NCBI GenBank assembly: GCA_016178705.1
Contig: JACOST010000033.1
Location: 186,001-250,000, forward strand
Source: Deltaproteobacteria bacterium
GTDB taxonomy: Bacteria > Desulfobacterota > Binatia > HRBIN30 > JACQVA1
DNA: 64,000 nucleotides
Direction: 5' to 3'
The stretch's first letter is position 1. Every line of letters starts with the position of its first letter. This document shows positions 1-8,855 of the stretch, piece by piece. The position numbers and the translations under genes were made by a program. The notes beneath the pieces are model-generated. The model did no database searches. It had not been told where the DNA came from and saw only the letters and a list, made by a program, of their open reading frames with translations.

Positions 1-15
1 AAAAGAGGTTTCCGC

Positions 16-146
16 CCCTCGATACGCCGCCCTTCGATACGAAGCCTTCGGCTTCTACTCAGTGCGGCTACTCGGGGAAGCGGTATTTTCTCGGACAGCC
101 GAATGCCCGCTTGCCCGAGTAGATCGCGAAGCGATCGTATCGAGGG
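16..146. repeat. Palindromic intergenic repeat
   Basis: The outer arms CCCTCGATACG (16-26) and CGTATCGAGGG (136-146) are perfect inverted complements. An inner pair, CTACTCGGGGAAGCGG and CCGCTTGCCCGAGTAG, is nearly so. A further CTTCGATACGAAG-like half site lies near 31-50. The layout is a nested palindrome of the REP/MITE kind, with no coding signal inside. Confidence 0.6.
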
Positions 147-184
147 CCTTCTTGTGCAAAGCCAACCAGGCAACCAGGCACGTA

Positions 185-835
185 TCAACCGCGCATGCCC
201 ATCGAGGCGGCGGCTTCGTGCAAACTCGCGTTCGCGCTTGGGCGTGCGGCGACGCGGGTCATCCACGCGGCGAGGTTGCCGAGCGCGGGATCTGCCGGCT
301 GGCCCACAGTCGCGCCGAAGTCGAGCGCGCAGTAGAGAATGATGTCGGCGATAGTGAAGCGCTTGCCGGCGACGAACGACTTGCCCGCCATCAATCCGTC
401 GAGCCACACCAGCTTGTCGCGTACGATCGCCTTCAAGCCGTCGGCGGCCTCCGGCAGGCAACGCATGCGCGACTGAAACAGCCCGAGCCCTTCGGCGTAG
501 CGGAAGGCGTTGTAGAGATTCTCGGTAATGTTGAGTTCCACACGGCGCTGCCACATGCGGGTTTCGGCCCGCTCTTCCGCCGTCGTGCCGATGAGCGCCG
601 GCGTCGGATGTTTCTCTTCGAGATATTCGAAGATCACGACGGTCTCGCCGAGCACCCGGCCGTCGTCGAGTTCGAGCGCCGGGATCTGCCCACCGGGATT
701 GCGATCGGTGTACGGAGGCTGCCGGTTTTCCGCGCCGAGCAAGTCGACGGGCGCTGTCGCGATTTTGATTCCCTTTTCGAGCAAGAACATGCGCAGCGCG
801 CGTGGATTTGGCCCCATCGAATCGTAGATTTTCAT
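185..835 (-). CDS. Glutathione S-transferase family protein
   Basis: This is a cytosolic 216-residue protein with the two-domain GST layout. Residues 1-80 form the thioredoxin-like domain, with the GSH-contact loop around GGQIPALELDDG (cis-Pro near 52) and GETVVIFEYLE in place of the usual acidic-Ser motif. Residues 90-216 form the helical domain, with FTIADIILYCALDF as the conserved N-capping box. The ATG at 835 is chosen over an upstream in-frame start because GGAGG lies a few bases before it and homology begins with MKIYDSMGPNPRA. It should conjugate or reduce electrophilic substrates with glutathione. gshB is present in the window (19467-20447), so glutathione can be made. Substrate unknown. 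Confidence 0.88.
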   Translation of the reverse strand: MKIYDSMGPNPRALRMFLLEKGIKIATAPVDLLGAENRQPPYTDRNPGGQIPALELDDGRVLGETVVIFEYLEEKHPTPALIGTTAEERAETRMWQRRVELNITENLYNAFRYAEGLGLFQSRMRCLPEAADGLKAIVRDKLVWLDGLMAGKSFVAGKRFTIADIILYCALDFGATVGQPADPALGNLAAWMTRVAARPSANASLHEAAASMGMRG

Positions 836-1000
836 CGTCGCCTCCAGTGCCGGTAGTGATCGTAAGAGCGCCGCACGCGGCGATGCTCGAGTGCGTGCAT
901 GGTCGATGATTGGCAGCGCAAACACAAGTACCCGGCTAGTGTGCCGGCGGGCACCGGACTATTTTGAACCGGCAACGATTGCCGCCCGGAGGGTTTCGCG

Positions 1001-1666
1001 ATGGAGACGATCAAATTCTACTTCAGCTTTCGCAGTCCGTATGCGTGGCTCGCCTTTCACCGGCTGGAGCGCGCCTTCGCCGGATTGCCGGTGACGGTTC
1101 GGCGCATCCCGGTATTTCCGCCGCCGGAGTTTCCCAACGATCCGGCTGCGCTCCCCGTGAAACTTGCGTACATCGTACACGACATCACGCGGATCGCGGC
1201 GGCGTACGGCTTGCGGATCAAGTGGCCGAAGGTCGGGGGCACCGACTGGATCGTTCCGCACGCAGCGTATGTGTTTGCGAGCGATTGCGACAAGGGCGAT
1301 GCATTCGCGTTGGCGGCGTTCGCGGCGCGCTTCAGCGAAGGCCGCAACCTCGGCGATCACGAGGTGCTCAGTGATGTCGCTCGCGCATGTGGACTCGATG
1401 CCGCCGCGACGTTGCGCGCGAGTGCTGACGCCACCTTTCATGAGCGGGTCATGCAGGGTCTCATGGAAGGGTTCGGCGAGGGCATCTTCGGCGTGCCGTT
1501 CTTTGTCTACGGCGAGCAGAAATTCTGGGGCAACGATCGGCTGGAATGGGTGCGACGCGCAGTGTGCGAACGTCTCGGTCAAACCGTGCCGGCGCTCGAC
1601 GCGGACCTCATGGCGTCACCTGCCCATGGACCGAACCTTCCAATCCGTCATGCCGGCGATCTCTAA
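1001..1666 (+). CDS. DsbA-family / 2-hydroxychromene-2-carboxylate isomerase-like protein
   Basis: The 221-residue protein belongs to the thioredoxin-fold DsbA/HCCA isomerase (kappa GST) group. SPYAW at residues 12-16 sits where isomerases bind glutathione; no CxxC is present, so thiol oxidase activity is unlikely. GVPFF at 163-167 holds the conserved cis-proline. GGAGGG (988-993) precedes the ATG at a good distance. Members catalyse glutathione-dependent isomerisation in aromatic-ring degradation, but many relatives are uncharacterised. The last codons, encoding about LPIRHAGDL, lie inside a REP-like repeat (1645-1724), so the C-terminus may have been extended or replaced by that element. 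Confidence 0.8.
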   Translation: METIKFYFSFRSPYAWLAFHRLERAFAGLPVTVRRIPVFPPPEFPNDPAALPVKLAYIVHDITRIAAAYGLRIKWPKVGGTDWIVPHAAYVFASDCDKGDAFALAAFAARFSEGRNLGDHEVLSDVARACGLDAAATLRASADATFHERVMQGLMEGFGEGIFGVPFFVYGEQKFWGNDRLEWVRRAVCERLGQTVPALDADLMASPAHGPNLPIRHAGDL

Positions 1667-1724
1667 GCCGGCATCCAGGGGAGATGTGGGGAGTGGATTC
1701 GCTTGAAGATTGCGGGAATGACGG
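1645..1724. repeat. REP-like repeat overlapping a gene end
   Basis: The left half, CCGTCATGCCGGCG..CCGGCATCCAGG, and the right end, GGGAATGACGG, match the pattern of the repeat at 19178-19252 (CGTCATTCCGGCG..CCGGAATCCAG). The copy is degenerate. It overlaps the last 22 bases of the preceding coding region. Confidence 0.5.
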
Positions 1725-1880
1725 ACGGGCTGAGATCTCGTTGACCGGTTCATCGGCACTCCAAGCCGGCGTCCCGTCGGTTGGGCCTCTCAGGGGTAAG
1801 CAGGTACGCGCGCGGTCGCATCGCTTGTGCGGCGCATACGACCCGCGCTAAGCGTTGGCCATTTCGCGCAGGAGGACAGC

Positions 1881-2384
1881 ATGGACCCAGCTATGAAGAA
1901 GACGGCGCTCCGCATGATCCCGTACGGACTCTATGTGTTGACGGCGGAGACGTCCGACGGCCGCTTCGCGGCCGCCACGGTGAATTGGGTGACGCAGGCA
2001 TCGTTCGAGCCGCCGCTGGTGGTGGTCGGCGTCAAGACCGATTCGAACGCGTTCCCGGTGATCAAGGCCAGCGGTGCGTTCGCGTTGAACGTGCTCGGCA
2101 AAGGCCAGCAGGCGCTCGCCTTCGCGTTCTTCAAGTCAGTGACACCCGAAGGCGACACGATTGCAGGCCAACGCTTCCGGCGCGGCACCACCGGCGCACC
2201 GTTGCTCGAGAGTACGCCGGCCTTCGTTGAGTGCCGGCTGCGCGAAGTTGTCGAAGGCGGCGACCACGCCATCGTCGTCGGCGAAGTCGTCGATGCGGGT
2301 GTCGCCAAGCCACCCGAACGGCGGCCGGACGATGCGGTGCTGTGGCTCAAGGATCTCGGCGAGAAGACCTTCTACGGCGGATGA
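1881..2384 (+). CDS. Flavin reductase-like domain protein
   Basis: This 167-residue protein has the split-barrel FMN-binding fold of flavin reductases. IPYGLYVLTAETSDGR near the N-terminus, the ATVNWVTQASFEPPLV stretch that cradles FMN, and GAFALNVLG are family marks. Such proteins supply reduced flavin to a partner monooxygenase, but no monooxygenase gene is adjacent. The ATG at 1881 follows AGGAGG at 1870-1875, which rules against the longer in-frame start at 1827. It is about 215 bases from the upstream gene, so it probably has its own promoter. Confidence 0.85.
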   Translation: MDPAMKKTALRMIPYGLYVLTAETSDGRFAAATVNWVTQASFEPPLVVVGVKTDSNAFPVIKASGAFALNVLGKGQQALAFAFFKSVTPEGDTIAGQRFRRGTTGAPLLESTPAFVECRLREVVEGGDHAIVVGEVVDAGVAKPPERRPDDAVLWLKDLGEKTFYGG

Positions 2385-2408
2385 TGAGACGCTGCGTCGC
2401 ACGGCCAG

Positions 2409-3278
2409 CTACAACCGGCCGTAGGCGCGCAGTACCGACAAGGCATCGAGCGTCCAGCGCGCGCGCCACTCGTTGCGCGCAGTCTCACCGGGCGCGTCCC
2501 AGAAAATTGGCCAGCCGCCGTCGGCGGCTTGACGCGCAGCCAGATCGTCCAGGTGGGCTTCGATGAGCGAGTCAGAGAACAGTCGCCGTTCGGGCGTCCG
2601 GGGACTCGGCGCGAAGTGCAGCGGGGTGAGTCCGTAGCGCGTAACTGGTACGTCGGCGAGGAAGAAGTCGGCGGTCGGCAGTTGCGTCGCGAGCTGTTCG
2701 GTAAGCTCGCGTGTGCGGCGCTCGCCGCCGAAGTTGTCGAGGAAGACCAAGGCGCTGCGCAGACTGTGCGCGTCGCCGATGACGGAGTTACGAAGCTCTG
2801 CCCAGCAGTAGGCTGTGGCGCGTTCCAGCCAAGGATGCTGAATCCCTTGCCAGTGGAGCTGGCCGGCAATGCCGCTGGTGAAATTGAGCGACGGCTGCAG
2901 CGCGGAATCACCGTTCCAATGCGCCGCCCGCGGATGCTGGTGAGCCGTGGCGAGGATCGCCGGTACGGCGCCGCTGGGTGCCGCGATGGAGGCGAGGAAG
3001 TCGCAGACGCGACCTCCGATCTCCGCATCGCGAGCACCTACTTCGCGCAACGTGGTCAGTGCGAAGTCGACGAAAACCGGTTGGCTGTCGGGGCCGCGCA
3101 GATCCGGTTCGAGTGCGTGCCCAAATCCGCCGTCGCGATTCTGGTAGGCGCGAAGCGCATTGACTACGAGCTGCGCATCGTCGTCGAGAAAACGGCACGC
3201 GAACACGCGCCGCTCCAAGAGCCGCGCATGCGTCCAGATGAACTCGGCGGCCTTGGCGAAACGCGCGTCTCTATGCAT
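2409..3278 (-). CDS. Prenyltransferase/squalene-oxidase-like repeat protein
   Basis: The 289-residue protein has alpha-alpha toroid repeats like those of terpenoid cyclases and protein prenyltransferases: YQNRDGGFGHALEPDL near residue 45 and ARQAADGGWPIFWDAPGE near the C-terminus. It is about half the length of a full squalene-hopene cyclase and lacks the catalytic DXDD motif, so it is not a cyclase. Many bacterial proteins of this type are annotated only by fold. A good GGAGGG lies just before the ATG. It is convergent with the flavin reductase gene and 24 bases downstream of the HIT gene on the same strand, perhaps as one transcript. Function unknown. Confidence 0.7.
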   Translation of the reverse strand: MHRDARFAKAAEFIWTHARLLERRVFACRFLDDDAQLVVNALRAYQNRDGGFGHALEPDLRGPDSQPVFVDFALTTLREVGARDAEIGGRVCDFLASIAAPSGAVPAILATAHQHPRAAHWNGDSALQPSLNFTSGIAGQLHWQGIQHPWLERATAYCWAELRNSVIGDAHSLRSALVFLDNFGGERRTRELTEQLATQLPTADFFLADVPVTRYGLTPLHFAPSPRTPERRLFSDSLIEAHLDDLAARQAADGGWPIFWDAPGETARNEWRARWTLDALSVLRAYGRL

Positions 3279-3302
3279 GGGTCCCTCCGGTGCCGAAATC
3301 CG

Positions 3303-3731
3303 CTAGACCGCCGTGCGCGACAGCACGTCCTTCAGCTTTCGCAGCCTTCGATAAACGTCGTCGTGGTCAACATCGCGTTGCGGCTCGCGTTGGTAGACGA
3401 GGCCCTCGCGCTCGCTCCACTTCGGAATCAAGTGCACATGGGCGTGAAACACGGTCTGACCGGCGAGGGCACCGTTGTTTTGGAGCACGTTGTAATCGTC
3501 CACTTGCATGGCCGCGGCGACGCGCTTGATCACGACCAAGATTTCGCCGAGGTCCTCGTCGTGCATGTCCGTGAGCCGCGAAGCATGGCGCTTGGCGAAG
3601 AAGACCACGTGCCCTCTCGCGAACGGTTCCGCGTCGTTCATAACGCCGATGATGTTGGCGGTCTCGACGACCACGCGTGCGCGCAACTGACCGGCGGCGA
3701 TTTTGCACAGCAGACAGTCCGGGGAGTTCAT
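3303..3731 (-). CDS. HIT family nucleotide hydrolase
   Basis: This 142-residue protein is of histidine-triad type. HAHVHLIPK at residues 96-104 carries the catalytic triad (His96, His98, His100). CLLCKIAAG near the N-terminus (Cys6, Cys9) fits the zinc site seen in many bacterial HIT proteins. Family members hydrolyse nucleoside phosphoramidates or dinucleoside polyphosphates in the cytoplasm. The length is normal. It sits 24 bases upstream of the toroid-repeat gene on the same strand. Exact substrate cannot be told from sequence. Confidence 0.88.
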   Translation of the reverse strand: MNSPDCLLCKIAAGQLRARVVVETANIIGVMNDAEPFARGHVVFFAKRHASRLTDMHDEDLGEILVVIKRVAAAMQVDDYNVLQNNGALAGQTVFHAHVHLIPKWSEREGLVYQREPQRDVDHDDVYRRLRKLKDVLSRTAV

Positions 3732-3866
3732 CTCAACATCTCCATGTGGGTGCGAGCCATCGAGTTGCTTCCGATGTTGCGCACGCCCGCGCGAGGCCCG
3801 CGATACGAGAGTTGAAGGCTCGCGATTCGACTTGAGTGCATGGTGGGTCGACTCGAACCCTGTGCG

Positions 3867-4247
3867 CTACAATCTCTGCGCGCCAGGGAGCTTGCCGAGT
3901 GCGCGATCGAACGTACCGAGCGGAAGATGGCCGGCCTTGCGCGCGATCTCGAGGACGAGGCAGTCGGAAAAGCCGACGGACGGCTTCGCGCGGAAGTGCG
4001 CTAGGGCGGAGGCAACGACATCGGCGTCTTGCACCGTCAGATCCTTGTGGTTCAAGAGCATTGCGACTGCGGTCGCAATCTCCGCCGGGTCCAAGTTGTA
4101 GACCGAGGCCAGAACCCACGTGACCTCTGCGAGTACGAGGTGAGGAACCCACGCTCCCCTGGCCACGAAGGCCTCCGACGCCGCGACTTGTCTGGGCTCG
4201 TCGCGCGTGATCAACCGAACGACGACGTTGGTGTCAACGGCGCGCAT
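3867..4247 (-). CDS. vapC: PIN-domain toxin, VapC-like
   Basis: The 126-residue PIN-domain ribonuclease retains the expected acidic residues: Asp5 in VDTNVVVRL, Glu41 in LAEVTWVL, Asp95 in GFSDCLVLE and Asp114 in TFDRAL. These bind Mg2+ and cut RNA. The gene overlaps the end of the AbrB-type antitoxin gene by 14 bases, the standard VapBC arrangement with antitoxin first. The toxin should be held inactive in a complex that also represses the promoter upstream of vapB. It looks intact. Confidence 0.87.
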   Translation of the reverse strand: MRAVDTNVVVRLITRDEPRQVAASEAFVARGAWVPHLVLAEVTWVLASVYNLDPAEIATAVAMLLNHKDLTVQDADVVASALAHFRAKPSVGFSDCLVLEIARKAGHLPLGTFDRALGKLPGAQRL

Positions 4248-4494
4248 GCCGCTTTCTCATGTGCCGCCGCACGCCGTCCTTCAGTTCCTCCATGGTTCGA
4301 GTCTTGGGTGCCTTCGCGAACAACGCGCGATGCACATCTTCTGATGAGTAGCGCCCGGTTCGGCGAACCACGATGTTCTCGCCGTCCTCCTCCCACTCCA
4401 GCAACGAACCGGGGCCAATGCCGAGTTTGCGCCGAACCTTGGCGGGCACCGAGACTTGCCCTTGTGCGGTCAACCGGGAGTGAGCGAGCGGCAT
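4234..4494 (-). CDS. vapB: AbrB/SpoVT-type antitoxin, VapB-like
   Basis: This 86-residue protein has an N-terminal swapped-hairpin AbrB domain (GQVSVPAKVRRKLGIGPG) that binds DNA. A C-terminal tail (about residues 45-86, basic and helical) should wrap the PIN toxin. The ATG at 4494 is preferred to an in-frame TTG nine bases upstream. Its last 14 bases overlap vapC. No clear Shine-Dalgarno sequence precedes it. Confidence 0.83.
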   Translation of the reverse strand: MPLAHSRLTAQGQVSVPAKVRRKLGIGPGSLLEWEEDGENIVVRRTGRYSSEDVHRALFAKAPKTRTMEELKDGVRRHMRKRHARR

Positions 4495-4531
4495 GTCGAT
4501 CAATTACCAGGGTACTGCACGGACCGCAACG

Positions 4532-4903
4532 CTATCCTTGGCTCTTCTCGCGCATCGTGACTTCGTCCCACAGTCTGATGCGGTAGCCGTCGGGATCGAG
4601 CAGCTCGGCGCCGTACCCCCAGTCGTTGCGCTGCGGCGGGTACACGAACGGCACGCCGCGTTGTGCGAGACGCTGATGCCACGCCTCAACGTCGTCGACC
4701 TGGCAGGCGAAGGTTGACACCGCGGTCGCGACGTCCTGCTTCGCCTCGACGAGAATCAGCGTGAAGTCGGCATCGTCCTGCACCGCCGCAACGCGCCGGT
4801 CGGCGAGTTCAAACTCCGGCTTGAGCCCGAGCGTGTTGACGTACCAGTTGCGCGTCGCGCGGTAGTCGCGCACCGCGAGAGACAAATGGTTGAGCTTGAT
4901 CAT
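4532..4903 (-). CDS. VOC (glyoxalase/dioxygenase fold) protein
   Basis: The 123-residue protein is a single vicinal-oxygen-chelate module: HLSLAVRDYRATRNWYVNTL opens the first beta-alpha-beta-beta-beta unit, and GYGAELLDPDGYRIRLWDE closes the second. His6 and Glu near residue 105 are in the places of metal ligands. GGAGGAG just upstream of the ATG supports the start. VOC proteins include glyoxalase I, fosfomycin-resistance enzymes and ring-cleavage dioxygenases; this one cannot be assigned further. Confidence 0.85.
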   Translation of the reverse strand: MIKLNHLSLAVRDYRATRNWYVNTLGLKPEFELADRRVAAVQDDADFTLILVEAKQDVATAVSTFACQVDDVEAWHQRLAQRGVPFVYPPQRNDWGYGAELLDPDGYRIRLWDEVTMREKSQG

Positions 4904-4932
4904 CGCGGCTCCTCCGAATCCGTTCCATCAGT

Positions 4933-5403
4933 TCAATCCGTTGTAAGCCTCTCCGCTTGTCCGCGCAGCCACTCGATCACCGCCGCGTACGGCTTCACGC
5001 CCGGATCGCAGTGGCGCAGGTCGGCGAGGGCGTGATCGACGGCGAGCGCTTCGTGGCAGACGAGGTAGGCGAGCGCAATCGACGGTGCGCGATTGATCCC
5101 CTCGGTGCAGTGAACGTAGACGATGCGGCCGTCGCCGATCAGTCCGTGCAGCATCCGCAACGTGCGTGGCAACGCGGCGATCACCGCCTGGGGATCGTAA
5201 TCGTGGATGCCGATGTTGTGGAAGGCGATAGCGCGCGGCTCGCACGCCGCACGCATGCGCTCCATGGCCGCGCGCGGCAGATCGATGTCGACCTGCTGCA
5301 GCGACAGCACGGCGGTGATCCCCTTGCGCCGCACGCGCGGTAAGTCGGTCGGGTAGATCGAGGGGCCAATGTAGAGATGCGGGCGCAGCCGGCGCATGCG
5401 CAT
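4933..5403 (-). CDS. Dual-specificity protein phosphatase
   Basis: The 156-residue protein carries the cysteine-phosphatase signature [11 protein letters not shown], with Cys99 as nucleophile and Arg105 for phosphate binding. Asp68 or Asp70 in HDYDPQ is the likely general acid. [18 protein letters not shown] at the start is typical of small DSP-type enzymes. It should dephosphorylate proteins or other phosphoesters in the cytoplasm. Two Met codons lie close together (5403 and 5397); AGGT upstream favours the first. It is divergent from the beta-helix gene. Confidence 0.83.
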   Translation of the reverse strand: MRMRRLRPHLYIGPSIYPTDLPRVRRKGITAVLSLQQVDIDLPRAAMERMRAACEPRAIAFHNIGIHDYDPQAVIAALPRTLRMLHGLIGDGRIVYVHCTEGINRAPSIALAYLVCHEALAVDHALADLRHCDPGVKPYAAVIEWLRGQAERLTTD

Positions 5404-5590
5404 CGCTTACCTGCAGCGCCAGCGAGATTCAAACATGGCGTCTGCGGGCAATGCTCAGTGCCGCTCCATCGGCGCGCTGGCAAGGCGGTATCACTTGCTG
5501 GCTGGTTCGTGCTGCACCGATTTCGGTCGCTCGACGATACGTCGCGGGGTACGAAACCTGCACCGTGCTGGAGCGATCGAAGGGAGTTGC

Positions 5591-7276
5591 ATGATTGCGC
5601 GCCGGTTCAGGTTCGGAGTTCTCGCGTCGCTGATCTGGCTGGGTGTAGCGGGTCGGGTAGCAAGTGCTGCGACGTACTACGTGTCACCGTCGGGCAACGA
5701 CGGCAGTGTCGGCAGCATGCTCGCCCCGTGGCAGACCTTGCAGAAAGCCGGCGACGTGGCCGCGGCCGGCGATGACGTGATCGTGCTGGCGGGGACCTAT
5801 CGAGGATTCCGCGCTCGCAATTCCGGAACGGCGCTGGCGCCGATCAGATTCTTGGCTGTGCCCGGCGTGATAGTGACCTCGCCGGGCGTGGCGAATGCGA
5901 ACTCGGACAATATCTGGGTACGCGATGCCGACTACGTCGTCATCGACGGCTTTGAATCGCATCACGCGCCACGCGCCGGTGTCGCGGTCCAAGGCGAGCC
6001 GGAAACCAACGCCACCGGCGTAGTGATCCGCAACTGCTTCTGTCACGACAACGGGCGCTGGGGCATCTTCACCGGCTTCGCCCGCGATCTCCTCATCGAA
6101 GACAACGAGACGTCCTTCTCTGTCGCCGAGCACGGCATCTATGTCTCGAACAGTGGTGATCGTCCGATCGTGCGGCGCAATCACGTCCACGACAACCACG
6201 CGGCGGGCATTCAGCTCAACGCCGATCCGGCGCAGCAAGGGCCCGATCCCACCGATCCGCAGGGCGACGGCATCATCAACGACGCGTTGGTGGAGGCTAA
6301 CGTGATCCATGATAACGGCGTGGGTGGCGCCGCGGCGATCAATCTCGCCTCGGTACGTACGTCGCTGATCCGCAACAACCTGCTCTACAACAACCACGCC
6401 AGCGGCATCGCTGGGTGGGACGACGGCGATGGGAACGAGTGGGGCACGCGCGACAATCGTTTCGTCGGCAACACCATCGTGCAAGCGAGCAACGGCCGTT
6501 TTGCGATCGGATTGAAGGACGGCAGCATCAACAACCAGGTGCTCAACAACATCCTGATCCATCCGGGTGCGCGCGGCAGTCTCGAAGTCGATCCATCGAG
6601 CCAACCCGGCCTGCAGTCGGATTACAACGTCGTGGTCAACGTGTTCTCCGACGACAGCACGTTCTACAGCTTCGCGGCCTGGCAGGGGTTCGGGTTCGAC
6701 GCCCATTCGTTCATCGCCGCGCCCGCGGCGGTGTTCGTGAACGCGGCTGCCGACGACTACCATCTCGCCAGCGGCAGCCCGGCGATTGATGCCGGTACGC
6801 CCGTCGACGTGTTGCCCAACGATCTTGATGGCGGTGTTCGACCGCAGGGGCTTGGCTTCGACATCGGTGCATACGAGGCGGATGGCGCGCCAGGCACACC
6901 GGTGCCATCGGCGACCGCAACGCCAACGCCGAGCCCGACGCCGCGACCGACTCCCTCGCTGACACCGACGCGCCGGCCGTCCAATACCGCGACGCCGACT
7001 TTGACACGTCGCCCGACCGTGACGGCGACGGCGTCGCCGAGTGCGACGCGCACCCGCACGCCATCGCTGACGCCGACGCGCACGTTCACACGGCGGCCAA
7101 CCATCACGCCGACGCGTACGTCTGCCCGACGGCCGACGCTCACGCGCACGCCGACACGCACGGCCACATTCACGCGGCGCCCGACGCGCACACCAACACG
7201 CACCTTCACGCAGCGACCGACCATCACACGAACGCCAACACCAACTCGTCGCCCGACCCGAACTGTGACGCCCTAG
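5591..7276 (+). CDS. Secreted right-handed beta-helix protein with Thr-Pro tail
   Basis: This 561-residue protein begins with a Sec signal peptide ([23 protein letters not shown]). [14 protein letters not shown] and [21 protein letters not shown] follow, the usual lead-in to parallel beta-helix (pectate-lyase-like) domains. Repeated coils such as [17 protein letters not shown] and [16 protein letters not shown] fill residues 60-400. The last ~125 residues are a low-complexity Thr/Pro/Arg tail rich in TPT and RRPT. The ATG at 5591 is chosen because AGGGAG lies just before it and a signal peptide follows directly. Fold members bind or cleave polysaccharide; the enzyme activity here is not evident. 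Confidence 0.82.
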   Translation: MIARRFRFGVLASLIWLGVAGRVASAATYYVSPSGNDGSVGSMLAPWQTLQKAGDVAAAGDDVIVLAGTYRGFRARNSGTALAPIRFLAVPGVIVTSPGVANANSDNIWVRDADYVVIDGFESHHAPRAGVAVQGEPETNATGVVIRNCFCHDNGRWGIFTGFARDLLIEDNETSFSVAEHGIYVSNSGDRPIVRRNHVHDNHAAGIQLNADPAQQGPDPTDPQGDGIINDALVEANVIHDNGVGGAAAINLASVRTSLIRNNLLYNNHASGIAGWDDGDGNEWGTRDNRFVGNTIVQASNGRFAIGLKDGSINNQVLNNILIHPGARGSLEVDPSSQPGLQSDYNVVVNVFSDDSTFYSFAAWQGFGFDAHSFIAAPAAVFVNAAADDYHLASGSPAIDAGTPVDVLPNDLDGGVRPQGLGFDIGAYEADGAPGTPVPSATATPTPSPTPRPTPSLTPTRRPSNTATPTLTRRPTVTATASPSATRTRTPSLTPTRTFTRRPTITPTRTSARRPTLTRTPTRTATFTRRPTRTPTRTFTQRPTITRTPTPTRRPTRTVTP

Positions 7277-7301
7277 CGGCCGGTTGAAGGGCCTGCGCAT
7301 G

Positions 7302-7404
7302 CTTCGAGACCCGCCTCTCGGCGCTCCTCAGCATGAACGGTTCTTTCCTTCTGCCACAAGATTTTCCCGCTCGGCCTGAGGAGGCGCGAAGCGCCGTCTC
7401 GAAG
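7302..7404. repeat. Palindromic repeat, copy A
   Basis: CTTCGAGACCCGCCTC..GCTCCTCAGCATGA and CTGAGGAGGCGCG..GCCGTCTCGAAG form a near-perfect inverted pair about 100 bases across. It is the same family as the copy at 12930-13079, with most bases shared in both arms and in the spacer. It lies between the beta-helix gene and the flavoprotein gene. Confidence 0.7.
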
Positions 7405-7511
7405 GGCGTGACAGTTGCTCCGACGGGCGGTTGTTTGGAGGCTTTCGATTCCACGGCCAAGGTCGCCGGACGCGCTATCGCCGCGCGCGATTCCCGACTA
7501 CTTTGCGATGC

Positions 7512-8801
7512 GTGAACGAAAACTGCGACATCGCCGTGATCGGTGCCGGCGCCGCCGGACTTGCGGCGGGCATCTTCGCCGCCGAAGCCGCCCGCGCCGA
7601 GGGGCGCTCGCTGCGCGTGCTGCTACTCGAATCTGCGCCCAAGGTCGGCGCGAAGATCTTGATCTCGGGCGGCGGGCGCTGCAACGTCACGCACGCTGCG
7701 GTGCGGCCCAGCGACTTCAACGGATCACCGCCGGTCGTCCGCAACATCCTCGCGGCATTTGACGAGCACGCAACCGTCCGTTGGTTCGCCTCGCTCGGTG
7801 TCGAGTTGAAGCGCGAAGCGACCGGCAAGCTGTTTCCGGTCAGCGACCGCGCGCAAACGGTGTTGACCGCGCTGCTCGGAAGATGCGGTGAACTCGGTGT
7901 TGCGATTCGCACCGAATGTCGTGTGCAGAACCTGACCGGAGACGAAGCGAGCGGGTTTTCGATTCAACACATCCACGGCGCTCTGCACGCTCGTATCGTG
8001 ATCATGGCCACCGGCGGCCGCTCGCTGCCGCGCACCGGCAGCGACGGTCAGGGGTGGATGATCGCGCAGCGACTCGGTCACTCGGTGACGCCGACATTTC
8101 CGGCGCTGGTGCCGCTGGTGTTGGCCGACACCATGTTCCATGCCGAGCTGTCTGGACTGTCGAGCGAAGTCGAACTCTCGACCTTCGTCGACGGCAAGCT
8201 GCGCGATCGGCGCACCGGCAGTCTGCTGTTCACGCATTTTGGCATCAGTGGCCCCGCTGTGATGGACGCGAGTCGGCATTGGACGCTCGCGCGCGGGAGT
8301 GAGCAGCGGGTAGAGATGCAGGGCAACTTCATGCCCGGCGATACCTTTGAGCAGATCGAGCAACGTTTGATTGCAAACGCGGAGTCGCGTCCACGACTAT
8401 CGATCGGGAAATTGCTGGCTGAGATGTTTCCCGATCGTTTGGCCGCGGCGCTGATCCACGTGGCAGAGATGGAAGCGCAACAACCCCTCGCGCAACTCTC
8501 ACGCGCGCAGCGGCGGGCGTTGGCGCACGCGCTCACCGCTTTATGGCTGCCGATTGAACGCGATCGCGGGTGGGACTTCGCGGAGGTCACGGCCGGTGGT
8601 GTGCCGCTCAATGAGATCGACTACCGCACGATGGCATCACGCAAGATATCGGGACTCTATCTCATCGGCGAGATGCTCGATTGCGATGGCCGCATCGGCG
8701 GTTTCAATTTCCAATGGGCGTGGTCGACCGGATATCTCGCCGGCCGCGCCGCGGCGCGGGCCGCTATACTCGCCGACCCCGGGAACGGCGCGCCGCTGTA
8801 A
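7512..8801 (+). CDS. HI0933-family NAD(P)/FAD-dependent oxidoreductase
   Basis: The 429-residue flavoprotein has a dinucleotide-binding loop, IAVIGAGAAGLAAG, at residues 7-20. The HI0933-type signature SGGGRCNVT is at 52-60, and the C-terminal FAD-contact motif is GGFNFQWAWSTGYLAG. Length and motif order match the whole family (BaiN/RdsA-like), whose substrates are mostly unknown. Homology begins directly at the GTG at 7512. An upstream in-frame ATG at 7431 would add residues encoded by unrelated intergenic sequence, so GTG is preferred, although no strong ribosome site is seen. Confidence 0.85.
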   Translation: MNENCDIAVIGAGAAGLAAGIFAAEAARAEGRSLRVLLLESAPKVGAKILISGGGRCNVTHAAVRPSDFNGSPPVVRNILAAFDEHATVRWFASLGVELKREATGKLFPVSDRAQTVLTALLGRCGELGVAIRTECRVQNLTGDEASGFSIQHIHGALHARIVIMATGGRSLPRTGSDGQGWMIAQRLGHSVTPTFPALVPLVLADTMFHAELSGLSSEVELSTFVDGKLRDRRTGSLLFTHFGISGPAVMDASRHWTLARGSEQRVEMQGNFMPGDTFEQIEQRLIANAESRPRLSIGKLLAEMFPDRLAAALIHVAEMEAQQPLAQLSRAQRRALAHALTALWLPIERDRGWDFAEVTAGGVPLNEIDYRTMASRKISGLYLIGEMLDCDGRIGGFNFQWAWSTGYLAGRAAARAAILADPGNGAPL

Positions 8802-8855
8802 CCTTTTCGCTGCCGGTGGCGTGATGATGTTAGGCGGCGGCGACAGGAGGAGTGC

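Noticed and set aside
62-856. 264-codon open frame on the plus strand opposite the GST gene
   Set aside because: It has no family signature and runs antisense to a clear glutathione S-transferase with a good ribosome site.
5684-7300. 538-codon minus-strand frame opposite the beta-helix gene
   Set aside because: Arg/Val/Asp-rich shadow of a GC-rich gene; the plus strand has a signal peptide, beta-helix and ribosome site.
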